Assembly (NCBI GenBank): GCA_034698045.1
Contig: JAQGAU010000671.1
Location: 1-24,992, forward strand
Length of the DNA stretch: 24,992 nucleotides
From: Paramacrobiotus richtersi
Taxonomy: Eukaryota; Tardigrada; Eutardigrada; Parachela; Macrobiotidae
Direction of reading: 5' to 3'
Made by a program: the position numbers and the translations under genes. The notes beneath the pieces are model-generated. The model was not told where the DNA came from. It made no database searches and was given only the letters and a program-made list of their open reading frames with translations. Shown here one piece after another: positions 8,994-18,695 of this stretch. Positions within the stretch are counted from its first letter, which is position 1; each line of letters begins with the position of its first letter.

Positions 8994-10118
8994 TTAAAAT
9001 GAGCTGACAAAAGTCACATGAAAAACAAACAATAAGCTAGCACAGCAGCAACGCACTACTGAACCCCCATGGGGGTTGAACATCCACTCGCGCACCCTAG
9101 TGTTCGGGGGCCAGTTCTTAGCTGTAAACATTTTATCAGACTGATCGGCGAAAGTACCAACACGAGCAAACAAACTGTTCTCACGACCACTTTTAGCAGC
9201 GTAAACAGAAGCAAATCTGACAACAATTCCATTAGCCTCGATAACTGTCTTCAGGTCCTGTCCGTATTCCTCGGCTGTTTTGTGGGGAGTCTTTTCCAGC
9301 GGGGGAGTGCCGAGCAGGCAGGAATCCTTCTTGGCAGGGCGCTTCGTCAGCAATTTCGACGTAACGATGTCTGTCTCTGATGAGGACGAGGGGGTTTCAC
9401 GTGTGCCACGAACGATTTTCTTTTTGCCACTGTAGACCATAGTCTCTCGCTGCTCGACGGTATTGGGGGAGGATGGATGTCGGAGCAGGGGGGAGACGTT
9501 TTCGACTCAGGGGGCGACAGATCCGCTTGGCTGAGGGGGGTGGCTGGAGCTGATCCGTTTTGGGTTCTCTTGGCAGAAATCGACAGGGGTGGCCATGATC
9601 TCTCACTGCTCGACGGTTTTTGAGGGGAAGGGCTGTCGAAGGAGGAGGGAGACGTTTTCAGCTCGGGAGTAGATAATCCTGTTTGGCTGGGGGTGCGAGA
9701 CGCTAGGGTAGCTGTAAGAACAGGGGCGTCTGTCGTACCTGACTCCATGGCTTTCTGAAGTGTCTCGAGCGAGGCCTTGATGGCGTCAGTTTCTTTCTGG
9801 TTCTCGGTCAGCGAAATCTCCAGAGCGGAGATCTCAGATCTGGATTTTCAGGGCTATGTTTTCTGCCTGGATCTCCTTCAGTTTTCCGTAACACTCTTCG
9901 ATGTCCGGGAGGATTTCGTCTCCGTAGGTTTCCAGAATTGAGTCATCCACTTCGTTACATACCAGGTCCGCCATCTTCCGGAGGACCGGGATCAGCTTGG
10001 CAAGGGTCCATTGTCCGGAGGACGGATTATCAGGGAACAAGCCACGAACATCATACAACGAAGGTTTGTCCTTCTTGATTAGGCTAGCCATCAAATCATA
10101 CACCTGTGGGTGATCCAA
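8994..10118 (-). pseudogene. Coiled-coil, Pro/Ser-rich protein with two frame breaks; possibly a retroelement ORF1
   Basis: On the - strand an open frame starts after a stop. Its first ATG is at 10091 (MASLIKKDKPSLYDVRGLF), and it runs to a TGA at 9834-9836. The coding character continues in another frame from an AAAA run (9845-9848) as a heptad-like stretch (EISALEISLTENQKETDAI). It then enters a Pro/Ser-rich region with two imperfect direct repeats (9600-9694 and 9444-9540, each including KTSP and PSSSER). Around 9347-9440 it changes frame again into a segment ending with LFARVGTFADQSDKMFTAKN. Coiled coil followed by a globular segment resembles ORF1 proteins of non-LTR retroelements, but I recognise no signature and no reverse transcriptase lies downstream. 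One fewer A in the run would restore the first junction. I treat it as a broken gene of unknown function. Confidence 0.5.
9444..9694 (-). repeat. Two imperfect direct repeats of about 95 bp inside the Pro/Ser-rich region
   Basis: The segments 9444-9540 and 9600-9694 align, both holding a GCTCGACGGT stretch, a GGGAGACGTTTTC stretch and a TTGGCTG end. On the - strand both translate to a module with LS-P-E-KTSP and PSSSER. The repeat unit keeps the same reading frame, so the duplication arose while this was coding DNA. Confidence 0.55.
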
Positions 10119-10369
10119 TCAGGAGGGAAGTGTATGGAAAATTCTTGGGGGAAAAAAGCCGTGACTGGACGAGAAATCTGTCTGTCTAATCAATCTTGGA
10201 CGTGTTACTGGGCCTTAGTTGTGATAAAGCCTAACTGCCTACTTCCAAGCTTAATTACTCTCAAGTCAGACAAAGTCATTAGTAACTCAAGCGTTTAATA
10301 AACAACATAAAAATGCACTGAAAGGCTTCCTAATTAATGCGAACAGTCGGGACTGCAATGCGCACGGTG

Positions 10370-10379
10370 TTTTCCGGTT
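10370..10379 (+). promoter_or_regulatory. Conserved upstream element TTTTCCGGTT (copy 3)
   Basis: The decamer is 227 nt before the ATG at 10597. It is followed by CACCCATAAAACTGCCATTTATTT, which is shared with the copies at 12953 and near 16030. No TATA box is recognisable at the expected position about 80 to 110 nt before the ATG. Confidence 0.4.
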
Positions 10380-10596
10380 TAGTGTAAGGCTGACGTTCTT
10401 CACCCATAAAACTGCCATTTATTTAATGTCACTACCACTTTCAAGCACTGAAATGTCAAAGAGGCATTTCTGAACTAGAACTCTTAAACAAACTCATTCT
10501 TTATCCAGCGCCGGACATAAATTCGTAATCCAGTCAACATTTTGCCAGTTCCTGCAGATATTTTGATATTGCAAACTGCAAAGCGTACCTTTAACC

Positions 10597-11497
10597 ATGA
10601 CAATCCTTTACGCCATTGGTCTACTGTGCGTCGCAGCAGCAAGCCCAGGATCTGCGGAAAAAACATCCGACAGGCCTTTGACTGCGTCTTTTGTACATAG
10701 TATGACCCATTTGTAGTATACGCACTTTTCCTTTTTTCTTTCCTTTTCTTTAATCAGACTGCTGGTTACAAGCCAGAATTTAAAACTTTCCGAACCGGTT
10801 CTATGGCACTCAACAGTCAACGACGTCGGAAGTATAACAACTTAAGTCTTAAACTAAGGTGACAATATCAAAACCGCTGCAATACTTGCAACAAACCACT
10901 AACAGAAAATTCGTTTTAATATGAACTATTTACCGTGAGCCTATGACTTCAACTGGTTGCAAAGGTCATCGTCCGAGATTTTACCTTAAATTGTGACAAG
11001 CCCCTGGTATTCAATGGAAAGGACGATGAGGACGCTTGCTTCGCCAAGTGCACACCCGTCAAATGCCAGGCCGCGGTGCATATGTTCCCGGGTCAACCTC
11101 GGAAATGCACCTGCGCACTGATGCCGACCGGCACCAACTGCAAGCCAGAAGGGCGCGATTCCCACGCCCTCAAGCTCATCGTCCCCAACAAGCCGATGCT
11201 GGCGATCGAGAAGAACCACGATATTGGTGGTGGTCCAGATGCAGCGGAGAGTATTGCATTGTATGGTCCAGGGCCATCGGGGTCCATGATGCCTGGAGCT
11301 GATCCGTGCTGGGCCTTTTGCCTGTTTCTGAAATGCAATGCCCTTTAAACTAATGGCAATAACTGGCAAATATACAAGTTCACCACAAGGCCCAACTTTC
11401 TAATACGCGGAAACACACCGCTGTGCGCTGCTATGACGGACGTCTATTACGAGAATGAGAAGACTGCCAGACTGGAGACTGTGTCGCGCCTGGATAG
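10597..11497 (+). pseudogene. 12-Cys double PAN-like protein, array copy 3, dead
   Basis: Exon 1 keeps an ATG and a signal peptide (MTILYAIGLLCVAAASPGSA). The donor, which reads GGTAAG in copy 1, is GACAGG here, so splicing is lost and the frame runs to a TAG soon after. The acceptor TTTGCAG of copy 1 reads GTTGCAAAG here, which is at best a poor, out-of-phase site. Exon 2 (from about 10965) aligns with the family through ACFAKC, KCQAAVHM and PCWAFC. It has a TAA at 11346-11348 after KCNAL, a tryptophan in place of the cysteine of ACQLF, and a one-base deletion after YYENEK (about 11465-11470). The original stop position corresponds to TAG at 11495-11497. At least four independent lesions show this copy is not functional. 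Confidence 0.85.
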
Positions 11498-12550
11498 CGC
11501 ATCTGAAATGACGACTACCAGCCGTGGATTCACCTGCGCTTTCATGAATCATGAGTATCAAGATCAGTGCGAGTCAGTGCTGGTAGCCGACATGTCTACA
11601 GTAATGCCGTTTCTCATTGTTAATGTTTCAGTTGCAAGATTTTGTAATGGAAAACAACTTGTTATGTTGAGTCGTTTTATTGAGTATCGTCTCTACTCGA
11701 CATGGTATTCTAAGGCAACACAATAGCATTATAGCAAGCTTGTTTGCTAGGTTATTCTTGTTTATTATTACTACTGCACTCGAAGGCAGGTAACCCGTTT
11801 CCCGCAACAACTGGCAACCATAGCAAGGGATTTTAAGCCTGGCTGAACAACGCCAGCGAAACCAATAGAAGAACTACACTTCTTGAAAACAGAGTCGGAA
11901 AACGCACCAAAAAATGAGAGTAACATCGTACAATGCACTTCGAAAAGACGCCAATGAACGACAGTCGAGTATGTTATCCCCAGTCCGTTCCAGCTGATTT
12001 ACAATCTTCCTTAACCGCATCGTTATAGAATGAATCGCTCAAGTTCGGCTTAACGTTACCTCCAAATGCTTCGATAACCGGTTCAGTACGTTTTCTGATC
12101 GCACGAAACCAAACACTTAATTAAATCGACCGGATACGGGGCCGTATTATCACAATTAATGAGTGTCACCGAGCGCCGATAAATTCTTAATCATTAATTA
12201 CATAGTCGATATAAAACTGACAGCCGTAAATGAACCATGCTAAGATTCAAAGTCACCGACGCATGTTGCTAGCTATTAGAATTCGTAAAATTACGTATTG
12301 CTTGCTTTCGACTCGAACCGTGATTGTGGCAGAAGTTAGATGATTAGCGTTGACAAATTCACTCTGACGAGCATATTGACATTCCTTTCAGATTAGATGC
12401 TTAGTCAATTCTTTTGAAATTTATGCTATGCGGTTACATACGGAGTACGTGTCACACAAAACCGATAAATGTGCATTAAGTTACAGTACATTATTATGAC
12501 TGTACAGTACATTGCTCATAGCGCTGTGGGTTGGGCTCGGTCGTCCACCA
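11498..12550. other. 3' flank of copy 3 and intergenic DNA
   Basis: Bases 11498-11700 match other 3' flanks, with GCGCATCTGAAATG and a TTGTTATGTTGAGTCG block. From about 11700 to 12500 no coding or structural feature was recognised. From about 12500 the 5' flank of the next copy begins. Confidence 0.5.
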
Positions 12551-12836
12551 TCACAGGAGTCAATTACTGGCCTTATCAGCAGATTTCCCGGCTTCCGCAA
12601 AACTTCGCGTGGTTGTTAGCCTCATCTTTAGGAATATAAAGTCATTAATCAGCCCGCAGGTGTCTCAAACAATGCAACAAACTGTTCATAATCAAGGCGG
12701 TCAGTCGACCGCTGCACAGCATTTTGCCGGTGTTTTTGTAGACGCTCAGTTTCCGCACCCGTAAAACTGCCATTCATTTAGAGACACAGCTGCTGAATTG
12801 TAGCCAAAGTACCCAACAGACATTCGCATTCAGCGT

Positions 12837-12843
12837 TATAAAA
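12837..12843 (+). promoter_or_regulatory. TATA box of array copy 4
   Basis: TATAAAA lies 110 nt before the ATG at 12953. AACCAGTCGGACAGAG begins 23 nt downstream (12860), which places an initiator-like CAGTC about 26 nt from the TATA box. The sequence ATCCAGTCAGAC is kept at the matching place in the copies at 7671 and near 16223, even though their TATA boxes are gone. Confidence 0.6.
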
Positions 12844-12952
12844 CGCAAACTTTTTCTGTAACCAGTCGGACAGAGATTTTTGCATCTGCTCAACACTTCT
12901 CCAATTCTTTTACATATTTTGTTATTGCAAAATGCAAGGTTTAACTTTCGCC

Positions 12953-13883
12953 ATGGTTATCCTTTATGTGCTAGGCCTTTTGTGTGGCGTATCGGGCATG
13001 GCAGATATAAGTCCAGCAGATTACCGACCACCGCCAGTCTTGGATCTTGTGATTACATCCAGTAAGAACTTGCCTGCTTCATAATTGTAAAATTCTCTGC
13101 TATCTATCAGACCGCGAAAAATGCGAAAATTCTCTTACTACTGCCCCGCACAAATACGAAGCCAGTTACCAAAATTTTGAACTGGCCGAACCGGTTATTT
13201 AGCAGTCTACGATGTACAAACTGTAAACAGCTGTGATAGTCAGTAATCCGCGCGCAGGAACGTGTAAACCTTAACCAAGAAATTCAATAATAATGAAATA
13301 TTTCTTCGGCGTCCCAGTTTGGGACGCTATGCTTGCAGAGGTTACAATCCCAAATTTCACCTTGAACTGTGGCAAGCCTTTGGTGTACACCGGACAGGAC
13401 AACGAGGCCGCTTGCTTCGCTCGATGCAAACGTGGCGAGTGCCAGGCCGCCGTGCATATGTCCTCGGAGCAACCCGGGAAACCCACCTGCGCGCTCGTGC
13501 CGGGCCCGGTGAATATTACCGGCGCCAGCTGCAAGCCGGAACGCAGCGGTCCCCATGCCCTTAGGCTGTACGTCTTCATAAAGGAAATGTTTTCGATCAG
13601 GAAGAACCACAATATTGGCGATGGGGAAGGCGTAACGGGCAGCATTGCCTCCTACCATCCACTGCCATTGTCCAAACGCGGTCAGGATGTGTGCACTGCT
13701 TTTTGCCACTATCTGGGCTGCAATGCATTTCTGATGGATTCCGATCACTGCCAGTTATTCAAGTTCACCAAACGCCCGGAGGTTCTGGTGAACGGAAAAT
13801 CACCGATTTGCCATAAAAGGAGTGTCGGCTTTTACGAGAATGAAAAGATTGCACCGACTGGAGAATGCGTCGAATCAGGATAG
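12953..13883 (+). CDS. Secreted 12-Cys double PAN/apple-like protein (array copy 4, intact)
   Basis: Exons 12953-13061 and 13339-13883 flank a 277-bp intron with donor AGTAAGA and acceptor TTGCAG. The split is in phase 1, as in copy 1, and gives 217 residues. The start MVILYVLGLLCGVSG begins a signal peptide. Exon 1 is 36 nt longer than in copy 1 and adds a short proline-rich linker (ADYRPPPVLD) before the first domain. All 12 cysteines are present: ACFARC, ECQAAVHM, TCALV and SCK in half one, and VCTAFC, GCNAF, HCQLF, ICHK and ECVESG in half two. The last-half cysteine spacing matches copy 1. AATAAA motifs follow at 13967 and 14003. A long ORF beginning at 13293 inside the intron is not the likely start because it lacks a signal peptide. 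Probably functional, with unknown role. Confidence 0.85.
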
Positions 13884-13966
13884 CCGGATCTGCTCTGGTC
13901 CATCTGCGCTCTTTGATCAGTAGAAGTACCAGAATTACTGTTTAACCATACTCGAAGTCCAACGAC

Positions 13967-14008
13967 AATAAATTTCCATCATATTCCTGGATTTCATACT
14001 GGAATAAA
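13967..14008 (+). promoter_or_regulatory. Candidate polyadenylation signals of copy 4
   Basis: Two AATAAA hexamers, 13967-13972 and 14003-14008, lie 84 and 120 nt after the stop codon of copy 4. Both are within the 3' flank shared by array members. Confidence 0.5.
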
Positions 14009-14049
14009 CCTTGTTGTGGTCAGTGGTGCGTCGAGTTATTGTTTGTACT

Positions 14050-15950
14050 TTTCTGGACCTTTATTCATAACCAGACTTGTATCTGCCAGTCGCTTTGTGT
14101 TTATTACTAAACGAATCACTTCAGAATACCTCGGAACGTTTCCATAATAACCATTAAAACTGCGATTTATTAAGAAACACAAACATCATGAGAGAGAACC
14201 GTTGATGCACGATAACATAATCATAACACACGTACAAAATGCTCATTTATGTTTATGGTAAAATAACCCTACTGTAGTCACAACATGTACACATCTTTCG
14301 CGAATTCTGTACCCGGAACCGATACCATAACATTATTGTCAACAAAACTCATAATTCATTTGAATGTACAGTAAGGTACGACCGTACGGGAAAGAACCGC
14401 TCCCTACAGTTCTGTTTCCACGTATTGGTAGCGCATCCATCGTTTAAGGGCAACTTAAGAGTTACTGGTAGTTTGGAATGAGGCGTTTTCTCTGATTGCA
14501 GTTAATTAATTTTAAGCTGTTTTTGATATAGCCATATCCATACTTAGTCCGACTGGAGCATATTTTCGAGAATTTATTGCGCGTTAAACAGTCTGAACTG
14601 TACCAGAGAGAACTATGGACAAAGGTTAGTAAAACCTATGATAAACAGTAACCGATTGGGAAAATCTTCGCATTATTTTCGGCTCCTTAAACCTTTACTA
14701 CTCCCTGATTCTACATTCCGCGCAGGCCATGGTATTGGGTGTCGAACCGCACACCTTCGCACAGTCGTCGCGCTTTTGTCGTTGAATGCTATCGGGAGCA
14801 TTGTGGAACTGTGCTGAGTGTGCTCCGTCTGTAACAGCAAAATTTGCGACATCCGTACTACTGCCAAACAGTTGCTACTGTAACTGTATGCAGTCATAAG
14901 CGTAATCGTATGTGGACAATATTTTGAATGATGAATGGCACTGTTTGAATTTATTCACTATAGTTAGCATGAATGCAAAAACAATACTGGAAATTAAAAT
15001 ATGGACGGGATTACAATGAGCAAAGCAGTACTTCGGGACATACAGAAGTACTAACAGGACATAAAAATATAATACGTTAACCGTACGCTAAACAAAATAA
15101 AAGGACATATAATAACTTAAACACTTCAACATGAATAAAAAACAACATAATAAAGATAGATTACATTAGCCAATCACATGTACACAACCTATCATAGATT
15201 TATGCTATTACACAGAGACTTACAGATTGATCCGGCAAGAGCGGTGACCGCTAAAACAATGTACAAAAAAAATCGCATTGTGTAAATAGTATACCGAAGC
15301 TGGACTTTGAAAGAAGTAGATGTTGAAACTGGCGTGCAACTGTACAACCGCGGTATGGTTTTTAATCAGCTTTTAGTAAGTACTAGCCAGCAGTATTCAG
15401 CGGATTACTGCCGGGGGCTCATATTGATCAGAAATTACTATGGTTCGGTACGCGATTAAGTTGCCGTACTGTCGTCGTTTTCCAAGGAATGTGAGCGACT
15501 GCACTGTATTATGTACATAAGCATGACCAATTATAGCAGGCTCAAGCCGCTTCGAATCCGGTTTTTCTGTGAAAACGTAACTATAGAACAAAGGTGTGTT
15601 GTTGTTTGGTTGGTACCCAAGAAGTGTTATTCAACCACGATGTTTGCAATAATAAGCAACACAGAGGAGAACTTAGTTACCGGTTAATGAACGGTAATCC
15701 ATCTTAAAGTAGACATAATTCACCGAAGCGGAGGAGATAAACTAATCCAAGTTTAATGGGCAAAAGCCACCGACACAGAAACACTGTGATGCTAGAAGTG
15801 CATTTCTTCTGAGCGAGCCTATATACGAAGCTCTAAATCAACGGCCATAAAATTATTGAACGCTCGAAGACTTGGCCGCACAGCAAAACAGTATGGCGGG
15901 ATACGTAAAAAAGACTCACAATGATCGGTTAATTGGTACGGCCGCGTACT
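14050..15950. other. Long intergenic region, nothing recognised
   Basis: About 1.9 kb separates copy 4 from the next relic. Two - strand ORFs (14673-14897 and 15397-15591) have no recognisable domain, no signal peptide and no convincing splice partner. The stretch 15000-15200 is AT-rich. No repeats, RNA genes or transposon ends were recognised. Confidence 0.45.
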
Positions 15951-16553
15951 TATAGTTTCCGATTTCTTGTTAACATCCAGTTAGATTGAAGATGTGTTGA
16001 TATTGTTGACATTCATTCAGTGCCGCACCCATAAAACTTCCATTCATTTACAGATAGATCCGCTTAATTTTCAGCCCTACAATGTCCAACAGGCGTTCCC
16101 ATCCTGTGGTGCAGTAAAACAAAGGTGTATCCAGTCAGACGGAAATTTTTAGTCAACATATCGCGACAAAATACATTCTTGAATATGTTTTGTTATTGCA
16201 AACTGCAAGCGAACCTTTAGCTACGGAGATGCCTTATGAGTGAGGCTTATTGTGCGCGCGCGTTGTAGCAGGTGGCCTCCGGATCGGCACATTAACCACT
16301 AGAAACCTGCAGTAAACACTTGACTGCTTCTGTATATCATGTATAGGAACAGCTGTTCCGTAATGTACTAAATTTCCCGTTTTTTACAATGTTTGTAAAT
16401 GTATTACAGAGCTTAACTACGGCGCTTGCTACGACTGTGAACTTTTAAATTGGTAGTCTATGACCTACACAAAACATATAAACAGCCAACAAAGGTGACA
16501 GCCACATATCCATTGCACGCGGTAGCGTGCAGCGGAAACCCTAACCAAACAAT

Positions 16554-16670
16554 GGCAGGGTCTAAAACCTGGCTATGGCAATTGCCACTGGCTATGGCGA
16601 AGCCTTTTTGGCAACGCCAGTGCTAAAACCTGGCATTGCCAGGCTAAAACCTGGCAACGTCGGGATAATG
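16554..16670 (+). repeat. Left terminal inverted repeat
   Basis: Pairs with 18013-18138 in reverse complement. It contains three CTAAAACCTGGC-like units and the palindrome TGGCAATTGCCA. Similarity fades after GTCGGGA at about 16669. Confidence 0.85.
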
Positions 16671-18012
16671 GCTGCGCTCGATAACAAGGCTAACTGTAGT
16701 GAAGTTTTGTGCATGGAACTTGCTTAAACAATAGGTGTATTGCGCAAAACAACTGTTGTCGACGCCACTACATAATATTTCCCGTCCGTTTACAAATGCT
16801 TCCATTAGTATAGTTGTAAGATATACAGTAATGTAGATATCGTAGGTGCGAACACAGAAGATTAACTGCATTACCTACGACGAATTAGCAGTCTAGGGTA
16901 ACCGATAATCAAAACAGGAAGTACCAATTTAGCATCCACTCTTATGACTCACGACATTAATAAAGAATACAAGTAACAATGTTGGCATTCACTTCAGTAA
17001 CAGACAATTACACCAAATGTTGTCGCTTCCCTGCGTAATAAGTTCTCTTTATTCAGTCGAAGCCGCTCGCTAGTGATCAAGAAAGCATTCGTATTGTTCA
17101 CACTACAGTATACACAAACAATTTGAATAGAGGCAATGCAATTGTTTGCTTATTTAGAAACGAGCGGCCTTGGTTCGGCACCTAAGCAAAAAACAAGTCC
17201 AGTTATTCCAAATCGCAGCGACTTTGTTAAATAAACTACATATATTGCAAATTAGATTAGAAGTAATCTGAAGACGGGGGGCAATTTTGATTTTTATACG
17301 TCTGTCGTTAATGGAGAAAACCCGGATCTTCGAACTACGACGGATAAATGAAAAATACAGGATTACAGTTATATGTAAACTGACAACAGCCTATGTTTCT
17401 GCAAGGTAAAATTCAAGCTGAAGAATTAACATTTTAAATGCTCCAACGCTAGATAATTCTTTGTGAATAAGGCGTCCATACTTCACTGATGAAACGTAGT
17501 GGCTCTATAGCTGCCCAAACTACGCAAAATAATTTTACGACTAGTCCTGCCTACCTGTGTTTGCTGCACCATGGGACTATGCCACTATGTCATAAATTAC
17601 ATATACCCCTCGTTTGTTTAAAGACGAACGAACGGTGCAAAACGCCAAAACCCAGCCAGATGATCCATGCTGCAGAGTGCATTTGTACGTTGAAAACCAC
17701 AGGCATATACGAGGAAGTTATGATTAATCTAAAGCGTGTAGCTGTTTCGACCTTTGCTCCACGAGAACGCAACTCAACTTGCCTTGTTATCTTACCTGAT
17801 GAGTAAGTGCAATCGACCGTTAGCATACTGATACTAATATGATCACTTTCACCGGATTGCTAGTGCAGATGTATGACTAATTGGTCAAGGTTTCGGATAC
17901 ACGCACTCAGACACTGCATGCATTCCTTTTAAGGATAGGATAATGCAGCTTACGTCTCTATGGAATTCTTACAGGATGAAGGACCATTTCACAGCCAAAC
18001 CGTACTACCGTT

Positions 18013-18138
18013 CTCCCGACTTCGCCAGGTTATAGCCTGGCATTGCCAGGTTTTAGCACTGGCGTTGCCAAAAAGGCTTCGCCATTGCCAGTTGCCATAG
18101 CCAGTGGCAATTGCCATAGCCAGGTTTTAGACCCTGCC
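18013..18138 (-). repeat. Right terminal inverted repeat
   Basis: Reverse complement of 16554-16670, with an extra 12 bp near 18082-18093 that repeats neighbouring TGGC-type sequence. The outer end reads GACCCTGCC. Confidence 0.85.
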
Positions 18139-18240
18139 GAAATAATTACTGGGGGTCCTCTTGGTTTGGGTCTTTCCTTGCGAGCCGTCACGTATTACAA
18201 CTTAACCTTTGACCGAGCACCCGCGAACATACATGCACGG

Positions 18241-18690
18241 GCGTGGTTCCGGTTTTCAGTTAGCGGCATAATATGAGAACAGTACTTTTATTGGTCCAGC
18301 AAAAAGCTTCGGAAACTTCTGATTGTATTTCGTGTATCGATAACGCTGCAAATGTGGACAATACTAAATTAGGTATGTTTAATTTCAAGACGGATTATGT
18401 TTTAAAAATGATAGAATTCCGCGATACTTTTAAGGTCAGTTTTGCAAATGAAAATGTACGATTTGGTGGTCTTCTTGATCGTCAGGCACTATACATTCCA
18501 TCACTGTCGGGCGTTGGCCGCTTGGCCTTTCAAAGGTAGTCTCCCGGCAATGTTAGGAGGTCCTGCTGAGGCGAGACCGCCAGGAAAAGAGTTATGAGAT
18601 GGAATACCCATATTGTCCAAGATCGGTCCGCTGGTGAACTTGGCTACAAATGTCAGTACACATTATTTTTAAGTTTAATCTTGTCACACG
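18241..18690. other. Region between the relic and the lectin gene
   Basis: A + strand ORF at 18273-18539 is open for 88 codons but shows no domain that I know, no signal peptide and no splice partner. I leave it unannotated as a gene. Nothing else is seen. Confidence 0.4.
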
Positions 18691-18695
18691 TTCTA

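Larger units (their letters stand above)
16554..18138. mobile_element. Non-autonomous TIR DNA transposon, hAT-like ends
   Basis: The sequence from 16554 (GGCAGGGTCTAAAACCTGGC onward, to about 16670) is the reverse complement of 18138 back to about 18013. The arms are about 115 and 126 bp, differing mainly by a 12-bp insertion in the right arm. The ends can be read as CAGGG...CCCTG, a terminus common in hAT elements. The motif CTAAAACCTGGC occurs three times in the left arm, and GGCAATTGCC palindromes are present. The 1.35-kb interior has no transposase-like ORF, so the element would depend on one elsewhere. No clear 8-bp target duplication is seen at either boundary, so the superfamily call is tentative. 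It lies within the intron of the dead array copy. Confidence 0.8.
15990..18240 (+). pseudogene. Relic of a sixth array copy, split by a transposon
   Basis: Bases 16025-16222 match the 5' flank of copies 3 and 4: CACCCATAAAACTTCCATTCATTT, TATCCAGTCAGAC and TTGTTATTGCAAACTGCAA. The start codon aligned with the other copies reads ACG (16223-16225), and a stop follows within seven codons. Remnants of exon 1 extend to about 16295. Intron-like sequence resembling that of copy 4 (for example AAACCCTAACCAA) runs to 16553. It resumes after the transposon at 18139 (GAAATAATTAC, then GTTTGGGTC). An exon 2 start reading AVTYYNLTFDR at about 18187-18219 matches KVTIPNFTLNC of copy 4, with the cysteine changed to arginine and the acceptor TGCAG changed to TGCGAG. 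The rest of exon 2 is not recognisable. TATA is absent. Confidence 0.65.

Noticed and set aside
9069..9380. A + strand ORF antisense to the coiled-coil gene
   Set aside because: It is a shadow of the - strand Pro/Ser-rich coding sequence and has no recognisable domain.
13293..13338. In-frame ATG inside the intron of copy 4 as an alternative start
   Set aside because: The signal-peptide exon at 12953-13061 splices in phase with good sites, and the equivalent intronic region is not open in other copies.
16514..16531. Inverted repeat TGCACGC-GGTA-GCGTGCA near the transposon
   Set aside because: Only a 7-bp stem within relic intron sequence, with no sign that it belongs to the transposon end.
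17489..17806. ORFs inside the transposon as a possible transposase
   Set aside because: They are short, overlap on opposite strands and carry no hAT dimerisation or other transposase motif.
18273..18539. An 88-codon ORF between the relic and the lectin
   Set aside because: No similarity, signal peptide, splice partner or promoter was seen. It may be chance.
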